A DNA stretch of 64,000 nucleotides from NCBI RefSeq assembly GCF_900112365.1, contig NZ_FOLQ01000003.1, positions 248,001 through 312,000 on the forward strand, in the 5' to 3' direction. Positions 37,867 to 46,750 of the stretch are shown here, piece by piece. Position 1 is the stretch's first letter, and every line of letters starts with the position of its first letter. This DNA is from Spirosoma endophyticum. Its GTDB lineage: Bacteria; Bacteroidota; Bacteroidia; Cytophagales; Spirosomataceae. The notes beneath the pieces were generated by a model. It was not told where the DNA came from. It did no database searches and worked only from the letters and a program-made list of their open reading frames with translations. Both the position numbers and the translations under genes were made by a program.

Positions 37867-40662
37867 TTATTCAAACGCTCTCCGAACAATATCGGCTTGT
37901 TCCTGAGTATGTATTTTTGCGTAACCGGTTGCAGGTGATGCTGAAGCCTTACGCGAGATAACCGGCAGATTCAGGCCGTTACGCAGCAAGAAAGTCCAGT
38001 AACCCATATTGTCAGGTTCTTCCTGTACCCAGAATACTTCGGCTTTTTTGTACTGCGCCAGTATATCATCCAACTGCTGTTTAGGCAGCGGAGCGATTTG
38101 TTCCAACCGCACAATGGCTACGTCGTCACGCTGATCGGTCTGCTGCTTTTCCAGTAAATCGTAGTACACTTTACCCGTACACAGCAGTACACGCTTCACT
38201 TTTTTGGCTTGCGCATAGCTATCACCAATCACTTCCTGGAAACTACCTTTTGTGAGATCCTCTAAAGGCGAAATGCACTTTGGATGACGTAGTAACGATT
38301 TTGGCGACATCACTGCAAGTGGCTTGCGGAACGGCCATGTCAACTGACGACGCATCAGGTGGAAGAAGTTCGCTGGCGTTGTTATATTGGCAACGACCAT
38401 GTTATACTCCGCATAGAGTTGCAGATACCGCTCAGGACGAGCATTGGAGTGCTCTGGTCCCTGGCCTTCATAGCCGTGCGGAAGCAACATCGTTACTCCG
38501 TTCTGAATACCCCATTTTGACTCGGCAGCTGCAATAAACTGATCAATAATCAATTGAGCACCGTTCGAGAAATCGCCAAACTGCGCTTCCCAGATAACTA
38601 GTGCATGAGGATTCGCCATTGCATACCCGTATTCAAAGCCCAATACGCCATATTCCGAGAGTAGCGAATTGTAGACCTGAAACTTCTGCTGACCTTCCTC
38701 AATAAAATCGAGTGATGAGTATGACTTGTTCGTTTCAGAATCGTGCAGTACGGCGTGACGGTGCGAGAACGTACCCCGTTGTACATCCTGACCGCTAAGC
38801 CGGACGGGTTTGCCTTCGACCAGTAAAGAACCGTACGCCAGAAGTTCGGCAGTACCCCAGTTCACCATTTTGGTGTCGGTAAGCATTGCCTGCCGATCTT
38901 TCAGCAATTTGTCGATTTGCTTTAAGGGCTTAAATCCTTCCGGAATTTTCACCAACGCTTGACCGACTTTATTCAGTACGTCGATCGAGACCCCCGTTTC
39001 GGGCGATTTCTCGAAATCTTTTGGTTCACTAAAACGTAGCTCAGCCCAGTCGAGGTCCAGACGTAGTGGTTTATACGGAATCTCTGCTTTCTGCTTTACC
39101 CGGTCGAGCCGATCCTGCAATTGCTTTTTAAACTCCGTATCCATGCGTTGTGCCAATTCGGCATCAACGTCACCCCGTTTAATGAGTAGGTCTTTGTACA
39201 ACTCACGGGGGTTGGCATGCTTCTCGATGATGTTGTACATCGTTGGCTGCGTGAACTTAGGCTCATCAGCCTCGTTGTGACCGTAGCGTCGGTAGCAGAC
39301 CATGTCGATAAACACGTCGCGGTTGAATTTCTCGCGAAACTCTACGGCTAGTTTAGAGCAGAAAATAACCGCTTCTGGATCGTCGCCGTTGACGTGGAAA
39401 ATGGGGGCATCAATGATTTTGGCTACGTCCGAGCAGTAAATAGAGGAACGGGCGTCGTCAAAATCGGTAGTGAACCCAATCTGGTTGTTAATAACAAAAT
39501 GGACCGTACCGCCGGTTTTATAGCCGGCTAGTTTAGCCATCTGCGTTACTTCATACACAATACCCTGCCCTGCCACAGCCGCATCGCCGTGAATCAGGAT
39601 AGGCATGATTTTGGTGAAGTCACCGTGATATTCTTCATCAGCCTGAGCCCGTACGAACCCTTCAACTACGGGATTCACCGCTTCTAGGTGTGATGGGTTT
39701 GGCGCCAGTTTGACACTAATCTGCTTTCCTGACTTCGTTTCCGTTAAACTCGAATAGCCCAGATGGTATTTAACGTCGCCATCGCCGTGGACCTGTTCGG
39801 GTACGTTCCCTTCGAATCCGTCAAAAATAGATTCGTAGGATTTGCCCAGAATGTTGGCCAGTACGTTTAGGCGTCCCCGGTGAGCCATGCCAATCATCAC
39901 TTCCTCAACGCCCATGTCGGCCGCCTGGCTAATGATCGTATCCAAGGCGGGAATTGTTACTTCACCACCTTCGAGCGAGAAACGTTTCTGGCCTAAATAC
40001 TTAGTAGCCAGGAAGTTCTCGAAAACCGTTGCTTCGTTCAGCTTTTCGAGAATACGTTTTTTCTCATCAAGCGACGGTTCAAAAACGAGCGCTTCTTTCT
40101 CAATCTTGTTACGGAGCCAGTTTTTAACATCCAGCTCGCGGATATACATGTATTCGAAACCAATATCGCCTGCATATATTTTGCGTAGCGATTCCATAAT
40201 AACACGTAGCGTAGCCGGTCCGATGCCGAGTAATTTACCCGAATCAAATACAGTATCTAAATCTGCTTCTGATAGTGCGTAGTCCGGCAAATCGACCCGA
40301 GGCTGGCGGTCTTTACGTTCCTTGAGTGGGTTGGTTTTTGCCAGTAAGTGACCGCGAGACCGGTATGCCTTAATCAGGCTGGCTACTGAAACTTCTTTCT
40401 CGGCATGAAGCGCATCGACAGGTTTGGCCGCGGTCTGGCCCGTTGCAGCGGCTCCATTTCCGTTCGGTGTAGTACCGTTACCGTTGGATTTGCCCGGTCC
40501 GGTGTTTCCATTAGGTTTTTCGCCGTATGTCAGCGAAAATTCAAATCCTTTGAAAAATTGCTGCCAGCTTTCGTCAACTGCTTGAGGGTCTTGCTTATAA
40601 GACTGATAGAGTTGATCTACGTAAGCCGCATCAGAATTGGCGATATATGAGTACTGATCCAT
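37867..40662 (-). CDS. sucA: 2-oxoglutarate dehydrogenase E1
   Basis: The 931-residue thiamine-diphosphate enzyme decarboxylates 2-oxoglutarate. The N-terminal DSAYVDQLYQ region with DESWQQFF is followed by a Gly/Asn-rich linker (residues ~55-80). GMAHRGRLNVLANI, HGDAAVAGQGIVYE, and HVNGDDPEAVIF with MVCYRRYGHNEADEP are the ThDP-binding blocks. The transketolase-like C-domain includes GQDVQRGTFSHRHAV and ends in KIHTQEQADIVRRAFE. Length and domain order are typical. A promoter-like site is found 30-65 nt upstream, and sucB follows. Confidence 0.97.
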   Translation of the reverse strand: MDQYSYIANSDAAYVDQLYQSYKQDPQAVDESWQQFFKGFEFSLTYGEKPNGNTGPGKSNGNGTTPNGNGAAATGQTAAKPVDALHAEKEVSVASLIKAYRSRGHLLAKTNPLKERKDRQPRVDLPDYALSEADLDTVFDSGKLLGIGPATLRVIMESLRKIYAGDIGFEYMYIRELDVKNWLRNKIEKEALVFEPSLDEKKRILEKLNEATVFENFLATKYLGQKRFSLEGGEVTIPALDTIISQAADMGVEEVMIGMAHRGRLNVLANILGKSYESIFDGFEGNVPEQVHGDGDVKYHLGYSSLTETKSGKQISVKLAPNPSHLEAVNPVVEGFVRAQADEEYHGDFTKIMPILIHGDAAVAGQGIVYEVTQMAKLAGYKTGGTVHFVINNQIGFTTDFDDARSSIYCSDVAKIIDAPIFHVNGDDPEAVIFCSKLAVEFREKFNRDVFIDMVCYRRYGHNEADEPKFTQPTMYNIIEKHANPRELYKDLLIKRGDVDAELAQRMDTEFKKQLQDRLDRVKQKAEIPYKPLRLDLDWAELRFSEPKDFEKSPETGVSIDVLNKVGQALVKIPEGFKPLKQIDKLLKDRQAMLTDTKMVNWGTAELLAYGSLLVEGKPVRLSGQDVQRGTFSHRHAVLHDSETNKSYSSLDFIEEGQQKFQVYNSLLSEYGVLGFEYGYAMANPHALVIWEAQFGDFSNGAQLIIDQFIAAAESKWGIQNGVTMLLPHGYEGQGPEHSNARPERYLQLYAEYNMVVANITTPANFFHLMRRQLTWPFRKPLAVMSPKSLLRHPKCISPLEDLTKGSFQEVIGDSYAQAKKVKRVLLCTGKVYYDLLEKQQTDQRDDVAIVRLEQIAPLPKQQLDDILAQYKKAEVFWVQEEPDNMGYWTFLLRNGLNLPVISRKASASPATGYAKIHTQEQADIVRRAFE

Positions 40663-40690
40663 GACGGGGACGCGTCGTTGTTATGACCCG

Positions 40691-40727
40691 CAAAGGTAGC
40701 GTTTCGGCCAAACAGTTGACTGCAAAA
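40691..40727 (-). promoter_or_regulatory. Putative promoter of sucA
   Basis: On the minus strand TACCTTTG (40698-40691) is a perfect TAnnTTTG -7 element, with TTTTG (40727-40723) upstream at a spacing of 24, slightly longer than the usual 19-23. The sucA ATG is 29 nt downstream. Confidence 0.5.
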
Positions 40728-40834
40728 TTTTCTGTTTTTATTGACTTTTTGTTGGTTACCACTTCATTAGCAGCATAACAGTCAGAACACCATTTTGGTT
40801 GACTTCCAACTTAAGCTGTAGATCAAATCAAAAC

Positions 40835-40866
40835 ATAAGTCATTTCAAATTTTAGGTATGACTTAT
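40835..40866 (-). terminator. Probable terminator after 5-formyl-THF cyclo-ligase gene
   Basis: Perfect 9-bp arms ATAAGTCAT (40835-40843) and ATGACTTAT (40858-40866) lie 22 nt past the stop codon, followed on the minus strand by a T-rich stretch. It could also be an operator for sucA. Confidence 0.45.
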
Positions 40867-40887
40867 ATTTTCATGCATAATTACTTT

Positions 40888-41487
40888 CTAATGGGTAGAG
40901 AAACGATAAGTCTTCCACGGAGTAATACAGGCATCCAGTCGTATGTCCGTTGGCTCGACATCGTCGATGCATTCGATGGGTTCAAACAAGGATACCCCAA
41001 TTTTTAGGCAATCCGGCCGACATTCAGCCAGAAAGCGATCGTAGAAGCCGCCACCGTAGCCAACGCGGTGTCCCTGTTGATCGAAAATCAGTAAGGGAAC
41101 AAGGATAAGACTGAATTCGTCTGATGATAGTGGCTGAGTATCAGTCGGTATAGGTTCTGGAATACCCCAGCGATTTTCAACGAGTAGGGTAGCTGGAGAC
41201 AGCAGGTAGTGGCTTAGTGTGTGCGTGGAAGCATTCGTAACCGGGACGGCAACTTGAAGATGCGAAAAATTTTCCCAGATCCCCCAGATAATAGGCCACG
41301 TATCGACTTCGTTCTGACGAATGATTGGAAGAAACGCATGAATAACCCCCGATTCGCTGGCAAGTCGGCTTGCCTTCAGGAATTCGAAAAAATGCTGCGT
41401 AAGCAACTGACTACGAACAGAAACTTCGTCAATGGACAGCGCCCGCCGTTGGGCAAGAAACTGCTGCCGTATCGTAGCTTTGATCAT
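40888..41487 (-). CDS. 5-formyltetrahydrofolate cyclo-ligase
   Basis: The 199-residue protein uses ATP to convert 5-formyl-THF into 5,10-methenyl-THF. The N-terminal ATIRQQFLAQRRALS is the adenine/folate-binding helix. WGIPEP is the substrate-loop block, and GHRVGYGGGFYDRFLA is the ATP-binding signature. The end is DIRLDACITPWKTYRF, close to the usual D-xx-xD-x-vvT-E/P tail. It is 36 bases downstream of bshC and likely cotranscribed. Confidence 0.93.
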   Translation of the reverse strand: MIKATIRQQFLAQRRALSIDEVSVRSQLLTQHFFEFLKASRLASESGVIHAFLPIIRQNEVDTWPIIWGIWENFSHLQVAVPVTNASTHTLSHYLLSPATLLVENRWGIPEPIPTDTQPLSSDEFSLILVPLLIFDQQGHRVGYGGGFYDRFLAECRPDCLKIGVSLFEPIECIDDVEPTDIRLDACITPWKTYRFSTH

Positions 41488-41523
41488 GCTGGAACCTAAG
41501 TTATTTACAGCTACCGCATCAGA

Positions 41524-43071
41524 CTACTCCAAACAGAGTTGCATGCGGTAATCGAACGGATCGAAGGCGGACAGCATCTTTTGCAGAAACGTCTTATCGT
41601 TCAGGTAGAAGGACAGGAAGTTTTCGCTACGTTCCTGTAAGCTGCCATTTGGGAAGAGAGATTCCTTTACGGCCAGCAACTGCCGAACGCCCGTCTCCTG
41701 ATTGCGTTCTTCTGCCCGTCGCATTTTCTTCTCAAGCCGGGCAACGGCATTGGCAAACCGTTTTGTTTCGGCCAGAACCGCCTTTTCGAGCGTTGGGTCA
41801 ACCATTTGTGCTTTGTGCAGAATGGCGTCCAGTGCTTTATTTACGGTCTTATTCTCGTTGTCAAATTTCAGCGTATGGCGCGTGTGGTGTTCGACATATT
41901 CGCGTTTGAGCTTGATTGTATCCTCAAATAAATCCTCTGGCGTCAGACCTAGTTTGCAGATACGTTTGTTGCTCACAGACGGCACATACATCGCAAAATT
42001 ACGCGGCATCAGCATCGGGAATGTCGTCTGGTAGTGATCAAAAACGGGCTTCAATTGCAACCAGTAAGGCACTTCTGAGGGGCCACCAATGTAAGCCAGG
42101 TTGGGCAGAATCGTTTCCTGATACAAGGGACGTAGCACTACGTTCGGGCTGAATCGCTCAGGATGCTCATCAAGCAGCGCTAGAATCTTACTTTCCGAGA
42201 ACGTTAGCTTTTTATGCACGACCCGATACGTGCCGTCTTCTTTCCGTTCAATACGCTCGCGAATCTGGTCATCGAGATAAAACAAGTTGATGTCGCGGGG
42301 CGCAATAACGGTTTTATAACCCAAAGTCTCTAAGGCTTCCGTTTGCTTGTGCACCAACTCACCTGATTTCTGATTGACAAGTTCGTCACGCATAACCGGT
42401 GCAAAAACGCGCTTCAATGCAGCGTCATCCGCGTCTAAACAAACCAGGCCTTCATTGCCAAACAACTCATTGACATAGTATCGGGCGGCATCGGCTAACG
42501 TATCATTTTTCAGATAGGCATCTTCAAACAGCGTTAGTTTTTCAGGAATCTGGTTGAACAGGGTCTTTAACTCCTGTGGATTCATGCGCCCAACCGCACC
42601 CCGTTGCTCTGTTTGCCAGGCATAATTCCTGCCCATCAACGAGAAATGGTTGATTTCGGCAAAATCGTGGTCTTCGGTGGCCATCCAGTAGACCGGCACG
42701 AAATTGTAATCTGGATAGGCTTTTTTGAGCTGTTTCGCCAGATTAATCGTCGTAATCAGCTTGTAAACAATATAAAGCGGCCCCGTAAAGATGTTGAGTT
42801 GATGCCCCGTTGTAACCGTAAACGTATTGGCCTGAAGAAGTATCGAAAAGTCGGGTTTGTTAATGAGTCGACTATACTGACGCTCAAGTGCCTTCACTAG
42901 AATCTGTCGTTTCGACTCATCAAACGTTTTATCAAGCAACTGTCCCTCAAAAGCAGATAACTCTGGAAAACGGCTGTAGAAAGGCTTTATACTGTCTTTT
43001 TTGTTGATGTAATCGAGAAAAAGAGGAGAAAACTGGCCAGTTGAAGCAAGCGGCAGGTACTTACAGTCCAT
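41524..43071 (-). CDS. bshC: Bacillithiol biosynthesis cysteine-adding enzyme BshC
   Basis: The 515-residue protein has the Rossmann-like BshC core. TVTTGHQLNIFTGPLYIVYKLIT (seen as TTGHQLNIFTGPLYI near residue 88) is the family signature, and VPVYWMATEDHDFAEINH follows. A long helical C-terminal part contains the coiled-coil region LEKAVLAETKRF...RLEKKMRRAEER. It joins cysteine to glucosamine-malate in the last step of bacillithiol synthesis, a low-molecular-weight thiol found in Firmicutes and many Bacteroidota. The other Bsh genes are not in this window. Confidence 0.95.
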   Translation of the reverse strand: MDCKYLPLASTGQFSPLFLDYINKKDSIKPFYSRFPELSAFEGQLLDKTFDESKRQILVKALERQYSRLINKPDFSILLQANTFTVTTGHQLNIFTGPLYIVYKLITTINLAKQLKKAYPDYNFVPVYWMATEDHDFAEINHFSLMGRNYAWQTEQRGAVGRMNPQELKTLFNQIPEKLTLFEDAYLKNDTLADAARYYVNELFGNEGLVCLDADDAALKRVFAPVMRDELVNQKSGELVHKQTEALETLGYKTVIAPRDINLFYLDDQIRERIERKEDGTYRVVHKKLTFSESKILALLDEHPERFSPNVVLRPLYQETILPNLAYIGGPSEVPYWLQLKPVFDHYQTTFPMLMPRNFAMYVPSVSNKRICKLGLTPEDLFEDTIKLKREYVEHHTRHTLKFDNENKTVNKALDAILHKAQMVDPTLEKAVLAETKRFANAVARLEKKMRRAEERNQETGVRQLLAVKESLFPNGSLQERSENFLSFYLNDKTFLQKMLSAFDPFDYRMQLCLE

Positions 43072-43114
43072 GCAGAAGGGTAGGGTTGCGTTTACCGGAT
43101 TTTAACAACGAAAA

Positions 43115-43155
43115 AACCCGCAAGGTTCGGGCTGAGCGCGATGGTCTTGCGGGTT
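43115..43155 (-). terminator. Terminator of rimO
   Basis: AACCCGCAAG (43115-43124) pairs with CTTGCGGGTT (43146-43155) around a 21-nt loop just after the rimO stop. On the minus strand a T run follows. Confidence 0.8.
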
Positions 43156-43164
43156 CGTAAAAAC

Positions 43165-44475
43165 TTAGGCGATAACTTCCCCATATAAATCAAACTCCTC
43201 TGCCCGATTGATACGCACGTTGGCAAAATCACCCAGGCGAACGTATTGGCTCGCCGGGACAAGAACCTCATTATCAACTTCGGGCGAATCGCCCTCCGTA
43301 CGCCCTATGAAATAGCCGCCTTCTTTTCTATCAAACAGCACTTTGTAGGTTTGCCCAACTTTATGCTGATTCAATTCCTGCGAAATGCCCTGCTGAACCT
43401 CCATTAGTTCATCGGCACGCGCCTGTTTCACATCAGCCTCAATATCATCAGGCATCGAAAACGAGTGTGTATCGTCTTCGTGTGAATACGTAAACACGCC
43501 CAAACGGTCGAAACGCATACGTTCAACAAAGTCGTAGGTCTCCTCAAACATGGCTTCCGTCTCGCCAGGATGACCTACAATCAGGGTGGTACGTAGTGTG
43601 ATGTTGGGTATCCGCTCCCGAATGGTTTGAATCAGAGCTTCGGTTTTTTCGCGCGTGATGCCCCGACGCATAATTTTCAATAACTCCGTCGAGCCAGTCT
43701 GGAGCGGCATGTCCAGATAATTGCACACGTTTGGCCGATCACGCATGACGTCCAGCACTTCCAGCGGGAATCCCGATGGATAGGCATACTGCAAGCGAAT
43801 CCAGTCAATCCCTTCAACGTCAGACAGCCGGTTGATGAGATCGGCTAAATTGCGTTTTTTGTACAGATCCAGTCCGTAATACGTTAAGTCCTGAGCAATC
43901 AGGATTAATTCCTTCGTGCCACGTCGTGCCAGTGATTTCGCTTCGGTTACAAGCTCTTCCATCGGGCGCGATACGTGGCCTCCGCGCATGAGCGGAATGG
44001 CGCAGAACGAGCAGGGGCGGTCGCAACCTTCGGCAATTTTAAGGTAAGCGTAGTGAGCAGGCGTGGTGAGCAGACGTTCGCCAACGAGTTCGTGCTTATA
44101 ATCGGCACGAAGCGTTTTCAGCATTCTGGGAAGCTCATTGGTACCAAACCAGGCATCAACGGTTGGCATCTCAATTTCCAACTCGTCTTTATACCGATGT
44201 GATAGACAGCCCGTTACGTAAACTTTATCCACAATTCCCGCTTCCTTCGCGTCAATGTAGCGCAGAATGGTATTGATCGATTCTTCTTTGGCGTTGTCAA
44301 TGAATCCGCACGTATTGATAACGACGATATTGGCATCGTCTTTTTTCGATTCGTGCGTTACGTTCATGCCGTTGCCCTTGAGCTGCGTAAACAGCACCTC
44401 CGAATCCACAAGGTTCTTCGAGCAACCGAGCGTGACAATATTGATTTTATTGGTACGTACTCCTTTGGTTTTCAT
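43165..44475 (-). CDS. rimO: Ribosomal protein S12 methylthiotransferase RimO
   Basis: The 436-residue radical-SAM enzyme adds a methylthio group to an Asp of ribosomal protein S12. The N-terminal MTTase domain has cluster cysteines C18 (TLGCSKN), C56 (NTCGFI) and C90 (TGCLSHRY). The radical-SAM CxxxCxxC is C151-C155-C158 (GCDRPCSFC). SHGLRT-like downstream blocks include LRTTLIVGHPGETE and GVFTYSHEDDTHSF. A C-terminal TRAM domain follows (VLFDRKEGGYFIGRTEGDSPEVDNEV, seen as GRTEGDSPEVDN). It belongs to the conserved rpmG-DUF4295-ftsY-rimO neighbourhood. Confidence 0.97.
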   Translation of the reverse strand: MKTKGVRTNKINIVTLGCSKNLVDSEVLFTQLKGNGMNVTHESKKDDANIVVINTCGFIDNAKEESINTILRYIDAKEAGIVDKVYVTGCLSHRYKDELEIEMPTVDAWFGTNELPRMLKTLRADYKHELVGERLLTTPAHYAYLKIAEGCDRPCSFCAIPLMRGGHVSRPMEELVTEAKSLARRGTKELILIAQDLTYYGLDLYKKRNLADLINRLSDVEGIDWIRLQYAYPSGFPLEVLDVMRDRPNVCNYLDMPLQTGSTELLKIMRRGITREKTEALIQTIRERIPNITLRTTLIVGHPGETEAMFEETYDFVERMRFDRLGVFTYSHEDDTHSFSMPDDIEADVKQARADELMEVQQGISQELNQHKVGQTYKVLFDRKEGGYFIGRTEGDSPEVDNEVLVPASQYVRLGDFANVRINRAEEFDLYGEVIA

Positions 44476-44477
44476 TT

Positions 44478-44535
44478 AGTAACGCGGGTGGAAACCCGCT
44501 TTGAATAGCAAAATCGCGGATATATCCGCGTTACT
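44478..44535. repeat. Nested hairpins of the CGCGGGT family between 44535 gene and rimO
   Basis: Outer arms AGTAACGCGG (44478) and CCGCGTTACT (44526) enclose two inner hairpins, GCGGGTGGAAACCCGC and CGCGGATATATCCGCG. The same ACGCGGGTGG word recurs at 56911 inside another gene end. This is a repetitive extragenic element, not a simple terminator. Confidence 0.8.
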
Positions 44536-45014
44536 TAAAATACGGCCTGGTGAGAAATCTCAACGGTTACGTTGGCCATTTCCCCTTTTCCTACACTAAC
44601 CGGAAAAATATTATTTTTTGTGTCAGAAAGGTTGGCGTACAAGCCTTTCGGCTCTTTTACGATCACAGAGTATCGGCCAACCGGCAGGTAAATGCAAAAT
44701 TTCCCGTTTTTATCTGATTTGGCAGTCTTAACAGGTTTGGCGTCGCGAACCGAATTGATAAACCCGTTGTCGCCTGCGTCTACCTGACTTATATTCAAAA
44801 GAGGAAAAATTAGTACATCGCGTTCCACCGGAATACCGCCGGATTTAGGAGCGCCAGGTCCCGGCATCTGGTTTCCCCGTTTTTCAACAACATTCCCACA
44901 AATTCCCTGAAATGTAGTGGCTTTTTTGACTTTTTTACGGACAGGCTTCTGAGCACAAACCGTTAGCGAAAAGCCGAATAGGAGAAGCGCCAGATAGATG
45001 AATGTCTTATTCAT
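44535..45014 (-). CDS. Exported protein with carboxypeptidase-regulatory-like fold
   Basis: The 159-residue protein has a signal peptide (MNKTFIYLALLLFGFSLTVCAQ) and a basic start to the mature chain (KPVRKKVKK). The C-terminal half, KSDKNGKFCIYLPVGRYSVIVKEPKGLYAN, has the pattern of a Ca-binding carboxypeptidase-regulatory or CnaB-like beta-sandwich (T..D..G.F...LP.G.Y.v.v). It starts at the base after the ftsY stop codon, so it is translationally coupled to ftsY in the ftsY-rimO operon. The function is unknown. Confidence 0.75.
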   Translation of the reverse strand: MNKTFIYLALLLFGFSLTVCAQKPVRKKVKKATTFQGICGNVVEKRGNQMPGPGAPKSGGIPVERDVLIFPLLNISQVDAGDNGFINSVRDAKPVKTAKSDKNGKFCIYLPVGRYSVIVKEPKGLYANLSDTKNNIFPVSVGKGEMANVTVEISHQAVF

Positions 45015-45977
45015 TTACTTCTTGAAAAACGAATCCACGAACTCCATCTTGTTGAACGTTTGCAAGTCGTCAATCTTTTCACCAACGCCGATGTATTTGA
45101 CGGGAATTTTGAACTGATCCGAAATGCCAATCACAACGCCCCCTTTTGCCGTACCATCCAGTTTTGTAATGGCTAAAGCCGTTACTTCGGTGGCTTTCGT
45201 AAACTCAGTTGCCTGAATAAACGCGTTCTGACCCGTTGAGCCGTCGAGTACAAGGAGTACTTCATGAGGAGCATCTGGCGTGAACTTCTGCATCACACGT
45301 TTAATTTTGGTCAGCTCATTCATCAGGTTAACCTTCGTATGCAGTCGTCCGGCGGTGTCAATAATCACTACGTCGGCGCCGATTTCAGTGGCTTTTTTCA
45401 CCGCGTCGAACGCGACGGCTGAAGGGTCAGTATTCATGCCGTGTGAAATGACAGGCACCCCCACACGGTCGCCCCAGAGTTTGAGCTGGTCAACAGCAGC
45501 AGCCCGGAACGTATCACCCGCGCCAAGCACCACTTTTTTGCCTCGTTTATGGAACTGGGCAGCAAGCTTACCAATCGTCGTTGTTTTACCCACGCCGTTA
45601 ACACCCACAACCATAATGACATAAGGCTTCTTGTCGGCTGGTACGTCAAAATCGTCTCGCTGCAACGTATCGCCAGGATTGGTGGTAGAGAGTAAGGCGG
45701 CAATCTCTTCACGTAGAATACGGTCAAGCTCATCAGTGCCCATATATTTGTCGCGGGCAACGCGCTCTTCGATCCGCTTAATTATTTTAACCGTTGTTTC
45801 AACACCCACATCCGACGAAATAAGGACGTTTTCCACTTCGTCTAATACCTCTTCATCAACAGTGGATTTACCAACCACTGCCCGGCCAAGTTTAGAAAAA
45901 AAACTGTCTTTTGTCTTTTCTAAGCCTTTGTCAAGTGTTTCTTTCTTTTCCTTCGAAAATAAACCAAATAGAGCCAT
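45015..45977 (-). CDS. ftsY: Signal recognition particle receptor FtsY
   Basis: The 320-residue protein is the SRP GTPase receptor. The N-domain is residues 1-115. P-loop GVNGVGKTT is at 125-133, DTAGRLHTK is motif III, and [10 protein letters not shown] and [10 protein letters not shown] are the base-recognition and C-terminal motifs. It lacks a long acidic A-domain, as is common in Bacteroidota. It delivers ribosome-nascent chains to SecYEG and acts at the inner membrane. Confidence 0.97.
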   Translation of the reverse strand: MALFGLFSKEKKETLDKGLEKTKDSFFSKLGRAVVGKSTVDEEVLDEVENVLISSDVGVETTVKIIKRIEERVARDKYMGTDELDRILREEIAALLSTTNPGDTLQRDDFDVPADKKPYVIMVVGVNGVGKTTTIGKLAAQFHKRGKKVVLGAGDTFRAAAVDQLKLWGDRVGVPVISHGMNTDPSAVAFDAVKKATEIGADVVIIDTAGRLHTKVNLMNELTKIKRVMQKFTPDAPHEVLLVLDGSTGQNAFIQATEFTKATEVTALAITKLDGTAKGGVVIGISDQFKIPVKYIGVGEKIDDLQTFNKMEFVDSFFKK

Positions 45978-46004
45978 ATTATATGGGGCCGCCGTGCGGT
46001 CAGT

Positions 46005-46077
46005 GAGGTGGTCATTTATCAGGCAGATAGCTGTGCATTTACTGCATTAGTCATCTACTGACTGATTCACTAACTGA
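46005..46077. repeat. Weak junction palindrome upstream of ftsY
   Basis: GGTCAGTGAGG and TCAGGCAGATAG on the left are loosely complementary to the CTACTGACTGATTCACTAACTGAGG region on the right (paired words TCAGTTAGTGA and AGTCAGTAG). It uses the same AGTC/AGTGA vocabulary as the better palindromes but with many mismatches. Confidence 0.35.
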
Positions 46078-46102
46078 GGTAACTATTTTTTAACGAAAAA
46101 AA

Positions 46103-46132
46103 GTCCCACAGGGCCAGTTAAGGCTGTGGGAC
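46103..46132 (-). terminator. Terminator after DUF4295 gene
   Basis: GTCCCACAG (46103-46111) pairs with CTGTGGGAC (46124-46132) around a 12-nt loop, with a T7 run following on the minus strand. It suggests that rpmG-DUF4295 can end here before ftsY. Confidence 0.8.
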
Positions 46133-46173
46133 CTATTTTAAGTCGTTGTGCGGAAAGTCGACCAGAGCAGAAA

Positions 46174-46329
46174 CTAGCTTTTCAGCGCAGCCTGTACCTC
46201 ATCAACCGGAACCATTTCTTCTTTAAAGGTATAAGCGCCAGTTTTAGGCGACTTAACGGCTCTGATGATCTTAGCGAAAGCCTTGCCGTTATCCTTCGTT
46301 TTCAGGGTTGCAACTACCTTTTTTGCCAT
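46174..46329 (-). CDS. DUF4295 small protein
   Basis: The protein has 51 residues and is too short for ordinary ORF calling. It is MAKKVVATLKTKDNGKAF, then AKIIRAVKSPKTGAYTF, then KEEMVPVDEVQAALKS. This matches the Bacteroidota-specific DUF4295 family (MAKKTVATLQ...KVIKMVKSPKTGAYTFEERMVP.E.V..FL), always found between rpmG and ftsY. It may be a ribosome-associated protein. The start ATG at 46329 is 75 nt after the rpmG stop, across an AGTCGATAGTC palindrome. Confidence 0.9.
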   Translation of the reverse strand: MAKKVVATLKTKDNGKAFAKIIRAVKSPKTGAYTFKEEMVPVDEVQAALKS

Positions 46330-46338
46330 GTCTGTAAT

Positions 46339-46394
46339 TAGTCGATAGTCGGCAGTCGATAGTGAATAGCGTTTATACTACTGACTATCGACTA
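46339..46394. repeat. Junction palindrome, AGTCGATAGTC family, copy 2
   Basis: TAGTCGATAGTC (46339-46350) is perfectly complementary to GACTATCGACTA (46383-46394), with a further partial repeat of the word in between. It fills the rpmG-DUF4295 gap and matches the element at 27348-27413. Confidence 0.85.
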
Positions 46395-46404
46395 GCTAAC
46401 TGAG

Positions 46405-46590
46405 TTATTTAATTTCTTTATGCAGCGTTACTTTCTTAAGGAACGGATTGTATTTCTTCCGCTCAATACGAGCCGGTGTGTTCTTCCGGTTTTTCGTAGT
46501 GATATACCGGGACATGCCGGGAACACCGCTGTCTTTTTGCTCGGTGCATTCCAGAATAACCTGGATTCTATTGGCGCCTTTCTTTGCCAT
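46405..46590 (-). CDS. rpmG: 50S ribosomal protein L33
   Basis: The protein has 61 residues from the ATG at 46590; the longer frame upstream is not conserved. It begins [19 protein letters not shown], then [23 protein letters not shown] and KVTLHKEIK. This is the L33 family with a single Cys (ILECTEQ), that is, a form lacking the zinc CxxC pairs. In Bacteroidota rpmB (L28) is usually just upstream; here the upstream gene is a divergent nuoD and rpmB is absent. A textbook promoter precedes it. Confidence 0.96.
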   Translation of the reverse strand: MAKKGANRIQVILECTEQKDSGVPGMSRYITTKNRKNTPARIERKKYNPFLKKVTLHKEIK

Positions 46591-46620
46591 TGCTGAAGTT
46601 CGTTTTCTCGATAAGGAGCG

Positions 46621-46651
46621 CAAAGGTACGAAATTACTTTTATCTAGCAAA
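46621..46651 (-). promoter_or_regulatory. Textbook Bacteroidota promoter of rpmG
   Basis: On the minus strand TTTG (46651-46648), a 19-nt spacer and TACCTTTG (46628-46621) match TTTG-N19-TAnnTTTG exactly, about 30 nt upstream of the rpmG ATG. Confidence 0.8.
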
Positions 46652-46750
46652 TACGAAATCTGGAAAAAGTAATGATTTGTAGCTGGTTATCTGAGAAAAC
46701 GCCAGTATTTTTTGGCTTTCGGTCGCTGGCTTTCGACCTTTGGCAATAGA

